Origin: Bacillus sp. FJAT-26390
GTDB lineage: Bacteria > Bacillota > Bacilli > Paenibacillales > Paenibacillaceae
Length of the DNA: 64,000 bases
NCBI RefSeq assembly: GCF_001682865.1
Contig: NZ_MAQX01000022.1
Span: 665,884-729,883 of the forward strand
Direction: 5' to 3'
This document shows positions 19,101 through 25,278 of the stretch, in pieces. Position numbers and translations under genes: made by a program. Each line of letters opens with the position of its first letter. Position 1 is the first letter of the stretch. The notes beneath the pieces are model-generated. The model searched no databases and was not told where the DNA came from. It worked only from the letters and a program-made list of their open reading frames with translations.

Positions 19101-20045
19101 GAGGTTACGACTGAATTTGGAACGATAACTGTACCTGCCAATATGCTAAACGGACAGGATCTGTCCGGAGCGAAGACAGTAGCGCTGGTTATTGCCAATG
19201 TTGACCAAACATCTCTAGATCGAGCCTTGCAGCAACAGATTGGAGCAAGGCCGGTAATCGAAGTGGATGTTTATATCGATGGAGCTGTGGTTGCTTGGCA
19301 TAATCCGCAGGCTAGAGTGAAGGTTTCTGTGCCTTATAAGGCGTCTGATGCCGAATTAGCAGATCCGGAGCATATTGTTGCAGGTTATATTAACAGCACA
19401 GGCAAAACAATCGTTGTACCTAACAGCAAATATGATTCGGCTACAGGAAGGATTACATTTACGACGACTCATTTCAGCAAGTATGCTGTTATGTTTGTCC
19501 ATAAGACGTTCGCTGACCTTGAATCCGTGAAATGGGCTAAAAAGCAAATTGAGGTGCTGGCGTCCAGAGGAGTTATCAATGGCATTTCTGTTACCAATTA
19601 CAGTCCATCAGCTTCAATAACGAGGGCAGACTTTATCGTACTTCTCATGAAGGCGCTTGAATTGACTGCTCCAATCGACACTGGATTTTCCGATGTGAAC
19701 GCTTCGGCTTATTATTATAATGAAGTGACGATGGCCAAGAAGCTTGGAATTACCAAAGGCAGCGGAGACAATAAGTTTAATCCGCTGCAACAGATTACAA
19801 GACAGGATGCGTTCGTTCTTCTGCATAAAGCAATGATGGTTGCGGGTAAGAACCTGAACGCTGGAACCTCAGCAGATCTGGCTCGTTTTATCGACAAAAC
19901 AGACGTTTTCAATTATGCGGCAGAAAGCTTATCGGTTATGGCCCAAAATGGACTCTTCCAAGGCAACGGGAATTCCATTCATCCGCTAGCGTCATTAACT
20001 AGAGCGGAGTCGGCGGTAATTCTGTATAACATGATGAGCAAGTAA
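13155..20045 (+). CDS. SLH-anchored multidomain surface protein with metallophosphoesterase domain
   Basis: A secreted protein of 2296 residues. Order: signal peptide (1 to about 35, ending VVYA); LamG/concanavalin-like domain (about 45-245); Ig-like domain (about 250-325); a putative TIM-barrel glycosidase-like region (about 330-790) with ITISFGDEE and LLTFDDYL; two BIG2 domains (about 796-880 and 881-965); cadherin-like beta sandwich (about 966-1058); F5/8-type C carbohydrate-binding domain (from about 1062); second LamG domain (about 1254-1500). A calcineurin-like phosphoesterase follows (about 1522-1800; IIPDPQ, VNVGDTT, TRGNHD, GGHFSG), then an Ig-like and a linker region, and SLH repeats (about 2118-2296). 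It should sit on the cell wall and attack a phosphate-bearing polymer. AGGAGG precedes the ATG. Domain names in the 330-790 part are my least certain call. Confidence 0.85.
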   Translation: MLSKRNMRCVSLILIVSLWVSCIYMGIPNRVVYADEGSQPTTAAGLVGEWKFDEVSAGGMTPDSLLRNNATLTGAALGSGKVGKALLLNGYDNYATIPNQNLINTGSDFSISLLVNFNSLYTNRDVVIVQQQGEGGETLLSRRPDGRIQSSLGGKTTIGDTLIEPKKWYHVALSREGEQVKLYVNGALEKVTDDTLLVSNSGEFRIGADREAAVTNAWPGYMDELKIYNKALTDEEMKQVPGFSWPIISLKGASEMNLSLNDTYAESGATASDSSDTDITGSIQMTGQVDTSKGGIYKVKYTVSSLEGESVSKVRTVTVIPPKTLSRASRVLIDKGLQMQTWMTTDDTGRKYATADEWNGSHFTTATYYEFPGYNGTFHANVPAAQWSFVKGSAGFWGALKGPEEKDKNGFLTEPQLKNLNNLITISFGDEELYSQNMLKIFTDWFKLSHDLYPNVLAHSNQQSRQWQRDDYETYIRTAEPDLLTFDDYLFTTTGSDNNHFTTIVNNINDQRTIALKGYDGTGQSPIAFGQYLLGFKTGVNSGDTGSYMITESQIYSVPFATLTLGGKWLSMFRWEYDSNSFLLFDKDGKPTEQYHQYAEMARQIKNLGPHLVRLNSTDVSFVPGQHVGENGNISKNLTPRETPVFDKNTQLKHPYLRSVAAKNTSVVAGDTGGKDKLNGDVLLGFFEPLPDTEDFFKSDDMEYFMVMNGLTLGNGKPVGEQHGKGTETEQTITVKLNLAKYDTDAIKKVSRLTGQLEPVNLKPIGGNLYELEVVLNGGIADLFQLDKTKVNANYIAADSISLPASFDMDAGESKVIDAVVSPPNATEKKVEWYSSNSQVATVDSDGKVNALAKGKAVITAITVDGNKKATVAVTVSSMTVPVTGITVTPSAAKLYTEETMKLSAVVLPDNATNKAYEWFSSNVNVATVDQNGFLIAKAPGSVDITAKTSDGLFQAKSTITVLNADSEASLSEFIVDGGRRNISFDSEIFNYTTTIDSKVDTIAMQLRLKNNGTIKVNDTSVKSGQLITAKIPMGNSKIVIVTTAADGSTTKTYTLTVKRNKNIALEATVARSTYLDHGHDYSSNDYDDASEHSPFKYIDGNVETYFQSAAITELNTKGEFSPAHRIMLQWDDDNLQDFNKLVLVVNHAQQQGLTVMDTQTSVDGTNWDELNKSAYKPTWQTDSPDIYEKVTIDLPNYKEYYGKDYKGLKGIYLLLWAANLNADHKYAISEFELYNEQDATEPVVLTVSEEPEHPNDSLVADWVFSEDNVLPGTSIAAGNLVIKDRSGNNNDLRMAEASNPTDKRLSFTADGALAFANAKKEGHYLTTVKEAPINTETFKNGFTIEAEFKLGSSINDWMGILTRQGNNTFDPGEQEPLSTLSISSIREVQWASTQGNLSSNELQSNWSNSLSYIKAWAQSEEYTHVAVVNDGSKTRLFLNGVESIRNPQTDGIINGIAAEVGKGWNVGAYEWDGAPDSLFLGKIKHIRVTDKALEKNEFFKTEFHYTVDYGTNEDLPMFAPDTYTFAIIPDPQYVVQSKPEILEKQLQFIADNHQSKNIAMTVNVGDTTQSSAAKEWASADKAFKILDNAKVPYIVTRGNHDTNGNGYINTMGPKRFSETEHFKGASYSGLSTYSIITAGSYKYMFLAVDSVGNNSSNTTERNWAKTVLNENPKIPTVIFSHNIMTIDGNGQVREGGQGSLFWRDLVENYDQVFMMVGGHFSGAGLNVKKKDNGQDVLQVLADYQSDIAGGNGWTSFFEFDEKSKEIRVKTFSPYVDSIPVGERSYLDTKFLIGPGDRYDIPFDFSSRFRFAKKDIIEVSNPSTISVSNGTPFNSIGLPSTIKAKLVDEREQDVSVAWQQGDYNATVAGTYTVTGILKLTDEISNTTRKTASIRITVASPGVVTPDLPIGNGPIKPSVDSRTGEAKAVVAERDWINALRTSVADANGVKTVKFEVSKADKAKAYVVELPKSALNSDQAIHMIEVTTEFGTITVPANMLNGQDLSGAKTVALVIANVDQTSLDRALQQQIGARPVIEVDVYIDGAVVAWHNPQARVKVSVPYKASDAELADPEHIVAGYINSTGKTIVVPNSKYDSATGRITFTTTHFSKYAVMFVHKTFADLESVKWAKKQIEVLASRGVINGISVTNYSPSASITRADFIVLLMKALELTAPIDTGFSDVNASAYYYNEVTMAKKLGITKGSGDNKFNPLQQITRQDAFVLLHKAMMVAGKNLNAGTSADLARFIDKTDVFNYAAESLSVMAQNGLFQGNGNSIHPLASLTRAESAVILYNMMSK

Positions 20046-20059
20046 CGAAGATAGAAGCG

Positions 20060-20090
20060 CCGCTCGGGTTGAACTGGGCGGTTCTTTCTA
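20060..20090 (+). terminator. Probable terminator of surface-protein gene
   Basis: CCGCTC pairs with GGGCGG (one G-T pair) around a ten-base loop and is followed by TTCTTTCTATT. It lies 15 bases after the stop codon. Confidence 0.5.
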
Positions 20091-20161
20091 TTCATTATTA
20101 GCGTGTTATGAATGATATTGTAAACCAGGATAGAATCCATTATACTGACTTCAATTGCCAT

Positions 20162-20176
20162 ATGATAACGATTACA
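20162..20176. promoter_or_regulatory. cre-like site
   Basis: ATGATAACGATTACA fits the catabolite-responsive consensus with one mismatch and lies upstream of the reductase gene, next to the LacI-type operator. Confidence 0.35.
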
Positions 20177-20198
20177 ATAAAACGTCTTAGTCCATTTA

Positions 20199-20212
20199 TG
20201 GTATCGATACCA
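20199..20212. promoter_or_regulatory. LacI-family operator, site 3 (TGGTATCGATACCA)
   Basis: Identical to the perfect 14-base palindrome at 4361. It lies 80 bases before the aldo/keto reductase start and links this pair of genes to the LacI regulator at 10189. Confidence 0.7.
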
Positions 20213-20291
20213 TATCGGATTTTAGGCAAAGTGTGTGAGCATTTATTCCAAAAGAAAGTATAAGATAACGGCATACTAGAGGAGTGACGAT

Positions 20292-21233
20292 ATGAAAACG
20301 ATGATGATTCAAGGTGTGAACAAGGCGATGTCCCGACTGATCATGGGAACGGGGGATCTCAGAGTATTAGACGAAGCGAAACGGTTGATGCTCGATGCTT
20401 ACATTGAAGCTGGCGGCAACGTGTTTGATACCGCTCATCAGTACAGGGGAAAAGAGCAAATTTTAGGACAATGGCTGGCTGAGAAGAAGATAAGGGAAAA
20501 GGTAGTCATTATGACCAAAGGCGCTCATCATGATGACGGCAGTCCAGGGCCGCGGGTGAACCCTCAAGCCATTCGGAAGGACCTGACAGAGAGCCTGGAG
20601 AGGCTGGGTACAGATTATATCGATCTCTATGCTCTTCATAGAGACGATCCGAGCGTAGAGGTAGGGCCGATTATCGAGGAGCTGAACGAGCATCTTGAGA
20701 GCAAGCGAATCCGCGCGATCGGCGCTTCGAACTGGTCCTATCAGCGAATTCAGGAAGCAAATGAATACGCGGCGGCACATCAATTAGTCGGTTTTAATTT
20801 TAGCAGCACGAACCTGAGTCTTGCCAAGGCAAATGAACCGAGATGGGAGGGCTGTGTTTCGGCTGACGAGGATACCTGCGCTTGGCATAAGCGTAATCAA
20901 CTAACCCTATTGTCATGGTCTTCTCAGGCAGGCGGTTTTTTCTCGGGCAATTTTTCACCGGACAATCTCTCAGACGCGGAAATGGTAAGAGTATATTACA
21001 GCGACGACAACTGGGAGAGATACCGGCGCACAGTGAAGCTGGCGGAGCAGAAGCAGGTATCGCCGATACAAATTTCATTATCTTATGTACTTCATCAATC
21101 CTTTCCGACATGTGCGATCATTGGACCGCGCAATCCGGATGAGCTTCACGACTCGGTACTGGCTATGAATCTTCCCTTGACTCCTGCGGAAGTCGAATGG
21201 CTAGACTTGAAAAAAGAGGAGATTGCGCAATGA
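20292..21233 (+). CDS. Aldo/keto reductase
   Basis: A 313-residue TIM-barrel NAD(P)H oxidoreductase. The catalytic tetrad is readable: Asp and Tyr in VFDTAHQYRGKE, Lys in VIMTKGAHH and His in LYALHRDDP. The C-terminal cofactor-binding IIGPRNPDEL is also present. It interconverts a sugar carbonyl and an alcohol in the cytosol. GAGGAGTGA precedes the ATG. The next gene overlaps its stop by four bases (ATGA), so the two are translationally coupled and probably act on the same sugar. The operator at 20199 implies induction together with the first importer. Confidence 0.88.
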   Translation: MKTMMIQGVNKAMSRLIMGTGDLRVLDEAKRLMLDAYIEAGGNVFDTAHQYRGKEQILGQWLAEKKIREKVVIMTKGAHHDDGSPGPRVNPQAIRKDLTESLERLGTDYIDLYALHRDDPSVEVGPIIEELNEHLESKRIRAIGASNWSYQRIQEANEYAAAHQLVGFNFSSTNLSLAKANEPRWEGCVSADEDTCAWHKRNQLTLLSWSSQAGGFFSGNFSPDNLSDAEMVRVYYSDDNWERYRRTVKLAEQKQVSPIQISLSYVLHQSFPTCAIIGPRNPDELHDSVLAMNLPLTPAEVEWLDLKKEEIAQ

Positions 21234-21985
21234 TTAAACATCAATTAGCGGCTCAGCTCTATACATTGAGAAACGAAGTGAAGCAGGATTTTCCTGCTGT
21301 ATTAAAACAATTAAGTGAGATGGGCTGGGCGGCTGTTCAGATCGACGGGCTTCATGGATATGAGGCACGAGACATTGCTGCAGTAATGAAGGAAGCCGGC
21401 CTAAGGACCGCAGGCATGCATGTCGGACTGGAGCGCATGAAAAATGATTTGGATGCTGTGCTTGAAGAGGCGCGCTTGTTCGATACCAAGGACTTCATTT
21501 GTCACTCATTGCCGGACGGCCTGCAAAATCCGGAAGGATATGCCAGTGTGAAGCGTGACTTGCTTGAAGTCGCAGCCAAAGTTAAGGGAGCGGGGTATCG
21601 CGTCGGCTATCATAATCATGATTTTGAATTCCATACATCCATTGATGGTAAATTTGCGCTTGAATACTTGCTTGAAGACCCAGCCATTTACGCGGAAATT
21701 GATACCTACTGGGTTCGCAAAGCCGGCCAAGATCCTTTGTCCTTCATCCGAAATTACGCGAATCGTATGCCGATTCTTCATTTGAAGGATATGACTGCGG
21801 ACAGCAGGCAGACCTTTGCTGAAATCGGCTCCGGAGTCATCGACTTTGCACCGATTTTACAGTGGGGATTGCAAAGCGGCGTTGAGTGGTTTGCGGTAGA
21901 GCAGGATTACTGCCCGGGAAGTCCGATGGACAGCTTGGCTTTAAGTTTGGATTATTTATTAAATTTGGAGAAGACACTTGGTTAA
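21230..21985 (+). CDS. Sugar phosphate isomerase/epimerase (xylose isomerase-like TIM barrel)
   Basis: A 251-residue AP-endonuclease-2/xylose-isomerase-like TIM barrel. Metal ligands are suggested by YHNHDFEF, EIDTYWVRKAG, ILHLKDM and WFAVEQDYC. It would isomerise or epimerise a ketose or inositol-like sugar. The frame extends back to 21197, but ATG 21230 overlaps the reductase stop as ATGA and has AAAGAGGAG before it. It forms a two-gene unit with the reductase; a terminator follows at 22040. The substrate is unknown. Confidence 0.85.
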   Translation: MIKHQLAAQLYTLRNEVKQDFPAVLKQLSEMGWAAVQIDGLHGYEARDIAAVMKEAGLRTAGMHVGLERMKNDLDAVLEEARLFDTKDFICHSLPDGLQNPEGYASVKRDLLEVAAKVKGAGYRVGYHNHDFEFHTSIDGKFALEYLLEDPAIYAEIDTYWVRKAGQDPLSFIRNYANRMPILHLKDMTADSRQTFAEIGSGVIDFAPILQWGLQSGVEWFAVEQDYCPGSPMDSLALSLDYLLNLEKTLG

Positions 21986-22039
21986 TATCTGCATGAGATG
22001 ACGGGTATTGCCCTTATAAGATATTTCATAGACTTAATG

Positions 22040-22066
22040 GCCACGTCTTTAAAGCGTGGCTTTTTA
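22040..22066 (+). terminator. Rho-independent terminator
   Basis: GCCACG and CGTGGC pair around a nine-base loop and are followed by TTTTTAT. It closes the reductase/epimerase unit. Confidence 0.8.
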
Positions 22067-22288
22067 TATTTCTGTGGCTCCGGCATAATCGGATTCATTA
22101 TTTGCAGGAACGGAAACAAGCTTCCGTTACGCAGACATTCAATACCGATCGTCACAACACCGATATTGTTTTCTTTCTATTAAAAGGATTAAGTTGCTAT
22201 TGGGTTTATCTCTATCTTGTTCTATAATGAAGCGAGTTTACATGATTGCGAGGATCCATCACTTTTGAATAGTTTAGGAGAAGAACAA

Positions 22289-23524
22289 ATGATGTCTGCA
22301 ACAAAAAAATATGACCGCCTAAGATTAGTATTGCTGCTAGGTGCTTTTTCAGCGCTTGGCCCACTTACGATTGATATGTATTTACCGTCATTCCCGCAAA
22401 TTACGGCTGATTTTGGAACCCAGGCTTCTCTTGTTCAGCTTAGTTTGACAGCATGCCTCATTGGCCTAGGGTTGGGTCAAATTATTATGGGCCCCTTAAG
22501 TGACGTTCATGGGAGACGCAAGCCCATTATTATTTCACTTATTTTCTATCTGGTTGCTTCGTTTGTCTGTGCGATTTCCCCGAATATTTATTGGTTTATA
22601 GCTGCACGCTTTATTCAGGGTTTCGCTGCCTCTGCGGGAATCGTTATTTCCAGAGCAATCGTACGGGATGTATACAGCGGAACAGAATTAACGAAGTTTT
22701 TCTCCATGCTCATGCTTGTAAATAATCTGTTTCCTATGATTGCGCCTATGGCCGGCAGCGGCGTGATCTCCTTTACAACGTGGGTAGGTGTGTTTTTCGT
22801 ACTGAGCATTGTTGGATTACTGCTTGTTATTTTGGCAACGATGAATTTAAAAGAAACCTTGCCAGCCGAGAATCGGGTATCCGGCAACTTCGGAGAGCTG
22901 TTAGCCGGCATTAAAGCTCTGATTAAGGATCGGCAGTTTATCGGTTACGCGCTTGCACAAGGCATCATGATCGGGGGCGTATTTGCCTACGTATCGGGGA
23001 CTCCGTTTGTTTATCAAAATATTTACGGAGCTTCTCCGCAGCTATTCGCCCTTTTGTTCGCATCCAATGGAATAAGCTTAATTATTGGTTCACAGGTCGT
23101 TGGGCGGTTCAGCCAATCGTTCTCGGAACGCAAATTTGTTATTCTTGGCTTGCTGCTGTCTTGTACGGCCAGTTTTGCAGCTTTGCTCGTTATTTTGTTG
23201 CAGGGTCCTTTGCTGGCACTCGTTATTCCGTTGTTCTTCTTTGTGGCGTCAATCGGCATGACGTCAACAGCATCCTTTGTCCTGGCGATGGGTTCGCAAA
23301 GTCAAAGGGCAGGAAGCGCATCGGCGCTGCTTGGCTTGCTGCCGTTTGTGATTGGGGCATGTACGTCACCATTAGTCGGGATTGCCGGAGAGTATTCCGC
23401 GGTACCAATGGGGATCATCATTTTGACCACTAGCCTGCTTGCCCTTATCGCTTTTTTTGGGCTCGCACAGAAGCCGCAAATTAAGCTTGCTAATAAACAT
23501 ATGGCATCGAAGGCTTCTCAATAA
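22289..23524 (+). CDS. Bcr/CflA-family MFS drug efflux transporter
   Basis: A 411-residue transporter with about twelve membrane segments. The family signatures are TIDMYLPSFPQI in the first periplasmic loop and GPLSDVHGRRKPI in the loop after segment 2. Bcr/CflA proteins export bicyclomycin, sulfonamides or chloramphenicol, or small metabolites, by proton antiport. I chose ATG 22289, which has TAGGAG seven bases upstream; the longer frame from 22217 adds a non-hydrophobic stretch not seen in the family. It is a single-gene unit between a terminator and an intergenic repeat. Confidence 0.88.
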   Translation: MMSATKKYDRLRLVLLLGAFSALGPLTIDMYLPSFPQITADFGTQASLVQLSLTACLIGLGLGQIIMGPLSDVHGRRKPIIISLIFYLVASFVCAISPNIYWFIAARFIQGFAASAGIVISRAIVRDVYSGTELTKFFSMLMLVNNLFPMIAPMAGSGVISFTTWVGVFFVLSIVGLLLVILATMNLKETLPAENRVSGNFGELLAGIKALIKDRQFIGYALAQGIMIGGVFAYVSGTPFVYQNIYGASPQLFALLFASNGISLIIGSQVVGRFSQSFSERKFVILGLLLSCTASFAALLVILLQGPLLALVIPLFFFVASIGMTSTASFVLAMGSQSQRAGSASALLGLLPFVIGACTSPLVGIAGEYSAVPMGIIILTTSLLALIAFFGLAQKPQIKLANKHMASKASQ

Positions 23525-23537
23525 ACACGGACATCTG

Positions 23538-23717
23538 GAGGACAGAGAATCCGTTATTAATGGAAATCAACTAATTATTATGATACTTGCGGACAGAGAT
23601 TCCGTTATTTACCCATAAAAACACGAAATGGACTCTTTTGATGGATAATAGCGACTCTACTGTCCGCACACACGATCAAAACGAATAATTCGGACAAATA
23701 GCGGAACTTCAGTCCGC
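23538..23717 (+). repeat. 180-bp intergenic inverted-repeat element, copy B
   Basis: The second copy of the element at 848-1027, in the opposite orientation and of exactly the same length. The four internal motif copies lie at 23538-23558, 23589-23609 (forward) and 23647-23667, 23697-23717 (inverted). The outer pair and the inner pair can both base-pair, giving a long two-step hairpin. It starts 14 bases after the efflux-pump stop codon. Confidence 0.85.
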
Positions 23718-23925
23718 ACGCATTAGAATATTGTTTTTTTAGGTTCGAAATCAAGCCATTGCGGCTGATTGTTTTACTCAAATTCGCATATCCATTTTGG
23801 GATGTCCGAATCTTTGAGCAAAGGGCTGAGATGCTTGCCCGGCGAGGACCTTAAGCGGTATATTCAGACGCCGTGCTCCCATGCTTTCGCTCCATGCGAG
23901 TGCTCTGCTACTATGTGCTCCGCCA
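23718..23925. other. Structured intergenic stretch, possible small RNA
   Basis: About 200 bases of higher GC than the surroundings between the repeat and a strong terminator. It contains short inverted repeats, for example CATGCTTTCGCTCCATG near 23880. No supported gene: a 68-codon + frame (23769-23975) runs through the terminator, and a minus frame ends in MDMRI without a credible start. It may be a small RNA ending at the terminator, or a gene remnant. Confidence 0.3.
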
Positions 23926-23976
23926 AAAAAACTGCCGAAACCCTTGGTAACCAAGGATTTCGGCAGTTTTTTTGAT
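23926..23976. terminator. Strong bidirectional terminator
   Basis: A 17-base near-perfect stem (ACTGCCGAAA and TTTCGGCAGT outermost, CCTTGG and CCAAGG inside) flanked by seven A on one side and seven T on the other. It can stop transcription from either side and would end the minus-strand two-component operon. Confidence 0.85.
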
Positions 23977-24072
23977 GTAAGTTTCTACAATATCGCGGAG
24001 CAAAACAAGCGGTTCATAAAGAAAATGATAAAATTGAAGCTTGGAATCCATGTTATTTCTTGCACTCAACCA

Positions 24073-25278
24073 TTAAGATGTCTTAGCTTGTCTGCGATAT
24101 TCAGCCGGCGTAACCCCGGTGATCTCCTTGAAGACTCGTCCAAAGTGGCTGGAGTTAATATACCCGCTTTGAATGGCGATACTAGATACTCGTTCCTCAC
24201 TGGTTTGAAGCAGATTCTTGGCGTGATCAATACGCAAATTGGTGACGTAATCCCAGAAGGTTACATGCAATTGATCCTTAAACAGATTGCAGAAATGATA
24301 TTTGTTGATATCCAAATGGTCGGCTATTTTCTGCAGATTAATGTCTGTCGTATAATAGCGTTTACAAAACTCTACTGCTTTATCGATCAAGACACCTTGA
24401 TGATCCGTTGTGTTTTTTGTAATCGTAACATCCTGTATAGCAGTAGAATACTGCAAAGCATCCTCATAGGCTTCCGGCAATTGCTGAGGGGGGTATTGGC
24501 TCTGGCTGGAACCTACCTTAAAAGGTTTATGGAAATAATTCATCAAGATTCGAATACAGCCTTGAACGAGTTGAGCATCCGTGTCTGCGTCCTTCGACGC
24601 ATGAATCATAATGATTTCGTTAAGCTTGCGGAAAAAACTGATTCCTTGATAACCGGAATAAAGCAAATGGCTGTTCATTTCCTCCGTAATGCTAATTTTA
24701 ATGACTTCCTCGATTTCCTCTGCTTTTAAATTTGACCCACCTAGCTGAAAAACACTGACCACGCATTGTTCCCAGCGGTTTTCCGCCATTTCTAAAAATT
24801 CATTTAAGTCATTTGAATCCAGTTTCCCAACTAGCAGCTTTTTCAAGGCGTTCTCTTCAAACAGTGGGATGGCTTTGGACAGGATGCTCTTATACCCGTT
24901 CTCGGCTTCAATCTCCTTGGTGACACGAAATACTTCCTTGATGAGTTCGCTTTGGATATAGGGCTTAAGCAAATAGCCGGATGCACCGAGCTTAAGCGCT
25001 TGGCGCGCATATTCAAATTCACCGTAGGCGGTTAGCAGAATAACTTTGATTGGCAGCTCTGCATCACGTACTTTTTCTAAGAGCTCCAGACCATCCAAGT
25101 TCGGCATTCGGATGTCAGAGATGATGAAATCGGGTACCCGGTCCTGGATGATCTCCCAAGCTTTAAGGCCGTTTGTCGCTTCCCCCAATACTTCAATGTT
25201 AGGAAAATGGTTTTCTAAAATTTTGTGAAGCGCTTGCGTCGTCAGTGGCTCGTCATCAATTAATAAAGTCGTTAGCAT
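24073..25278 (-). CDS. YesN-type AraC-family response regulator
   Basis: A 401-residue response regulator. The N-terminal receiver domain has the acidic pair in LLIDDEP, the phosphorylation site Asp55 in IISDIRMPNLDG, and the conserved Lys in GYLLKPY. The C-terminal AraC domain has two helix-turn-helix units (LQKIADHLDINKYHFCNLFK, and VSSIAIQSGYINSSHFGRVF). I chose the second Met (25278), nine bases after GGGAG. Its start overlaps the end of the kinase gene by 23 bases, so the two are coupled. It should activate the divergent importer at 27407 when its kinase senses the cargo sugar. Confidence 0.9.
   Translation of the reverse strand: MLTTLLIDDEPLTTQALHKILENHFPNIEVLGEATNGLKAWEIIQDRVPDFIISDIRMPNLDGLELLEKVRDAELPIKVILLTAYGEFEYARQALKLGASGYLLKPYIQSELIKEVFRVTKEIEAENGYKSILSKAIPLFEENALKKLLVGKLDSNDLNEFLEMAENRWEQCVVSVFQLGGSNLKAEEIEEVIKISITEEMNSHLLYSGYQGISFFRKLNEIIMIHASKDADTDAQLVQGCIRILMNYFHKPFKVGSSQSQYPPQQLPEAYEDALQYSTAIQDVTITKNTTDHQGVLIDKAVEFCKRYYTTDINLQKIADHLDINKYHFCNLFKDQLHVTFWDYVTNLRIDHAKNLLQTSEERVSSIAIQSGYINSSHFGRVFKEITGVTPAEYRRQAKTS

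Noticed and set aside
23800..23870. TPP riboswitch
   Set aside because: GGGCTGAGATG resembles part of the TPP aptamer, but the required CCTGATCTGGATAAT-type partner is missing and no thiamine gene is near.
23881..24729. Plus-strand open frame of 282 codons
   Set aside because: It runs across a strong terminator and is antisense to the response-regulator gene.
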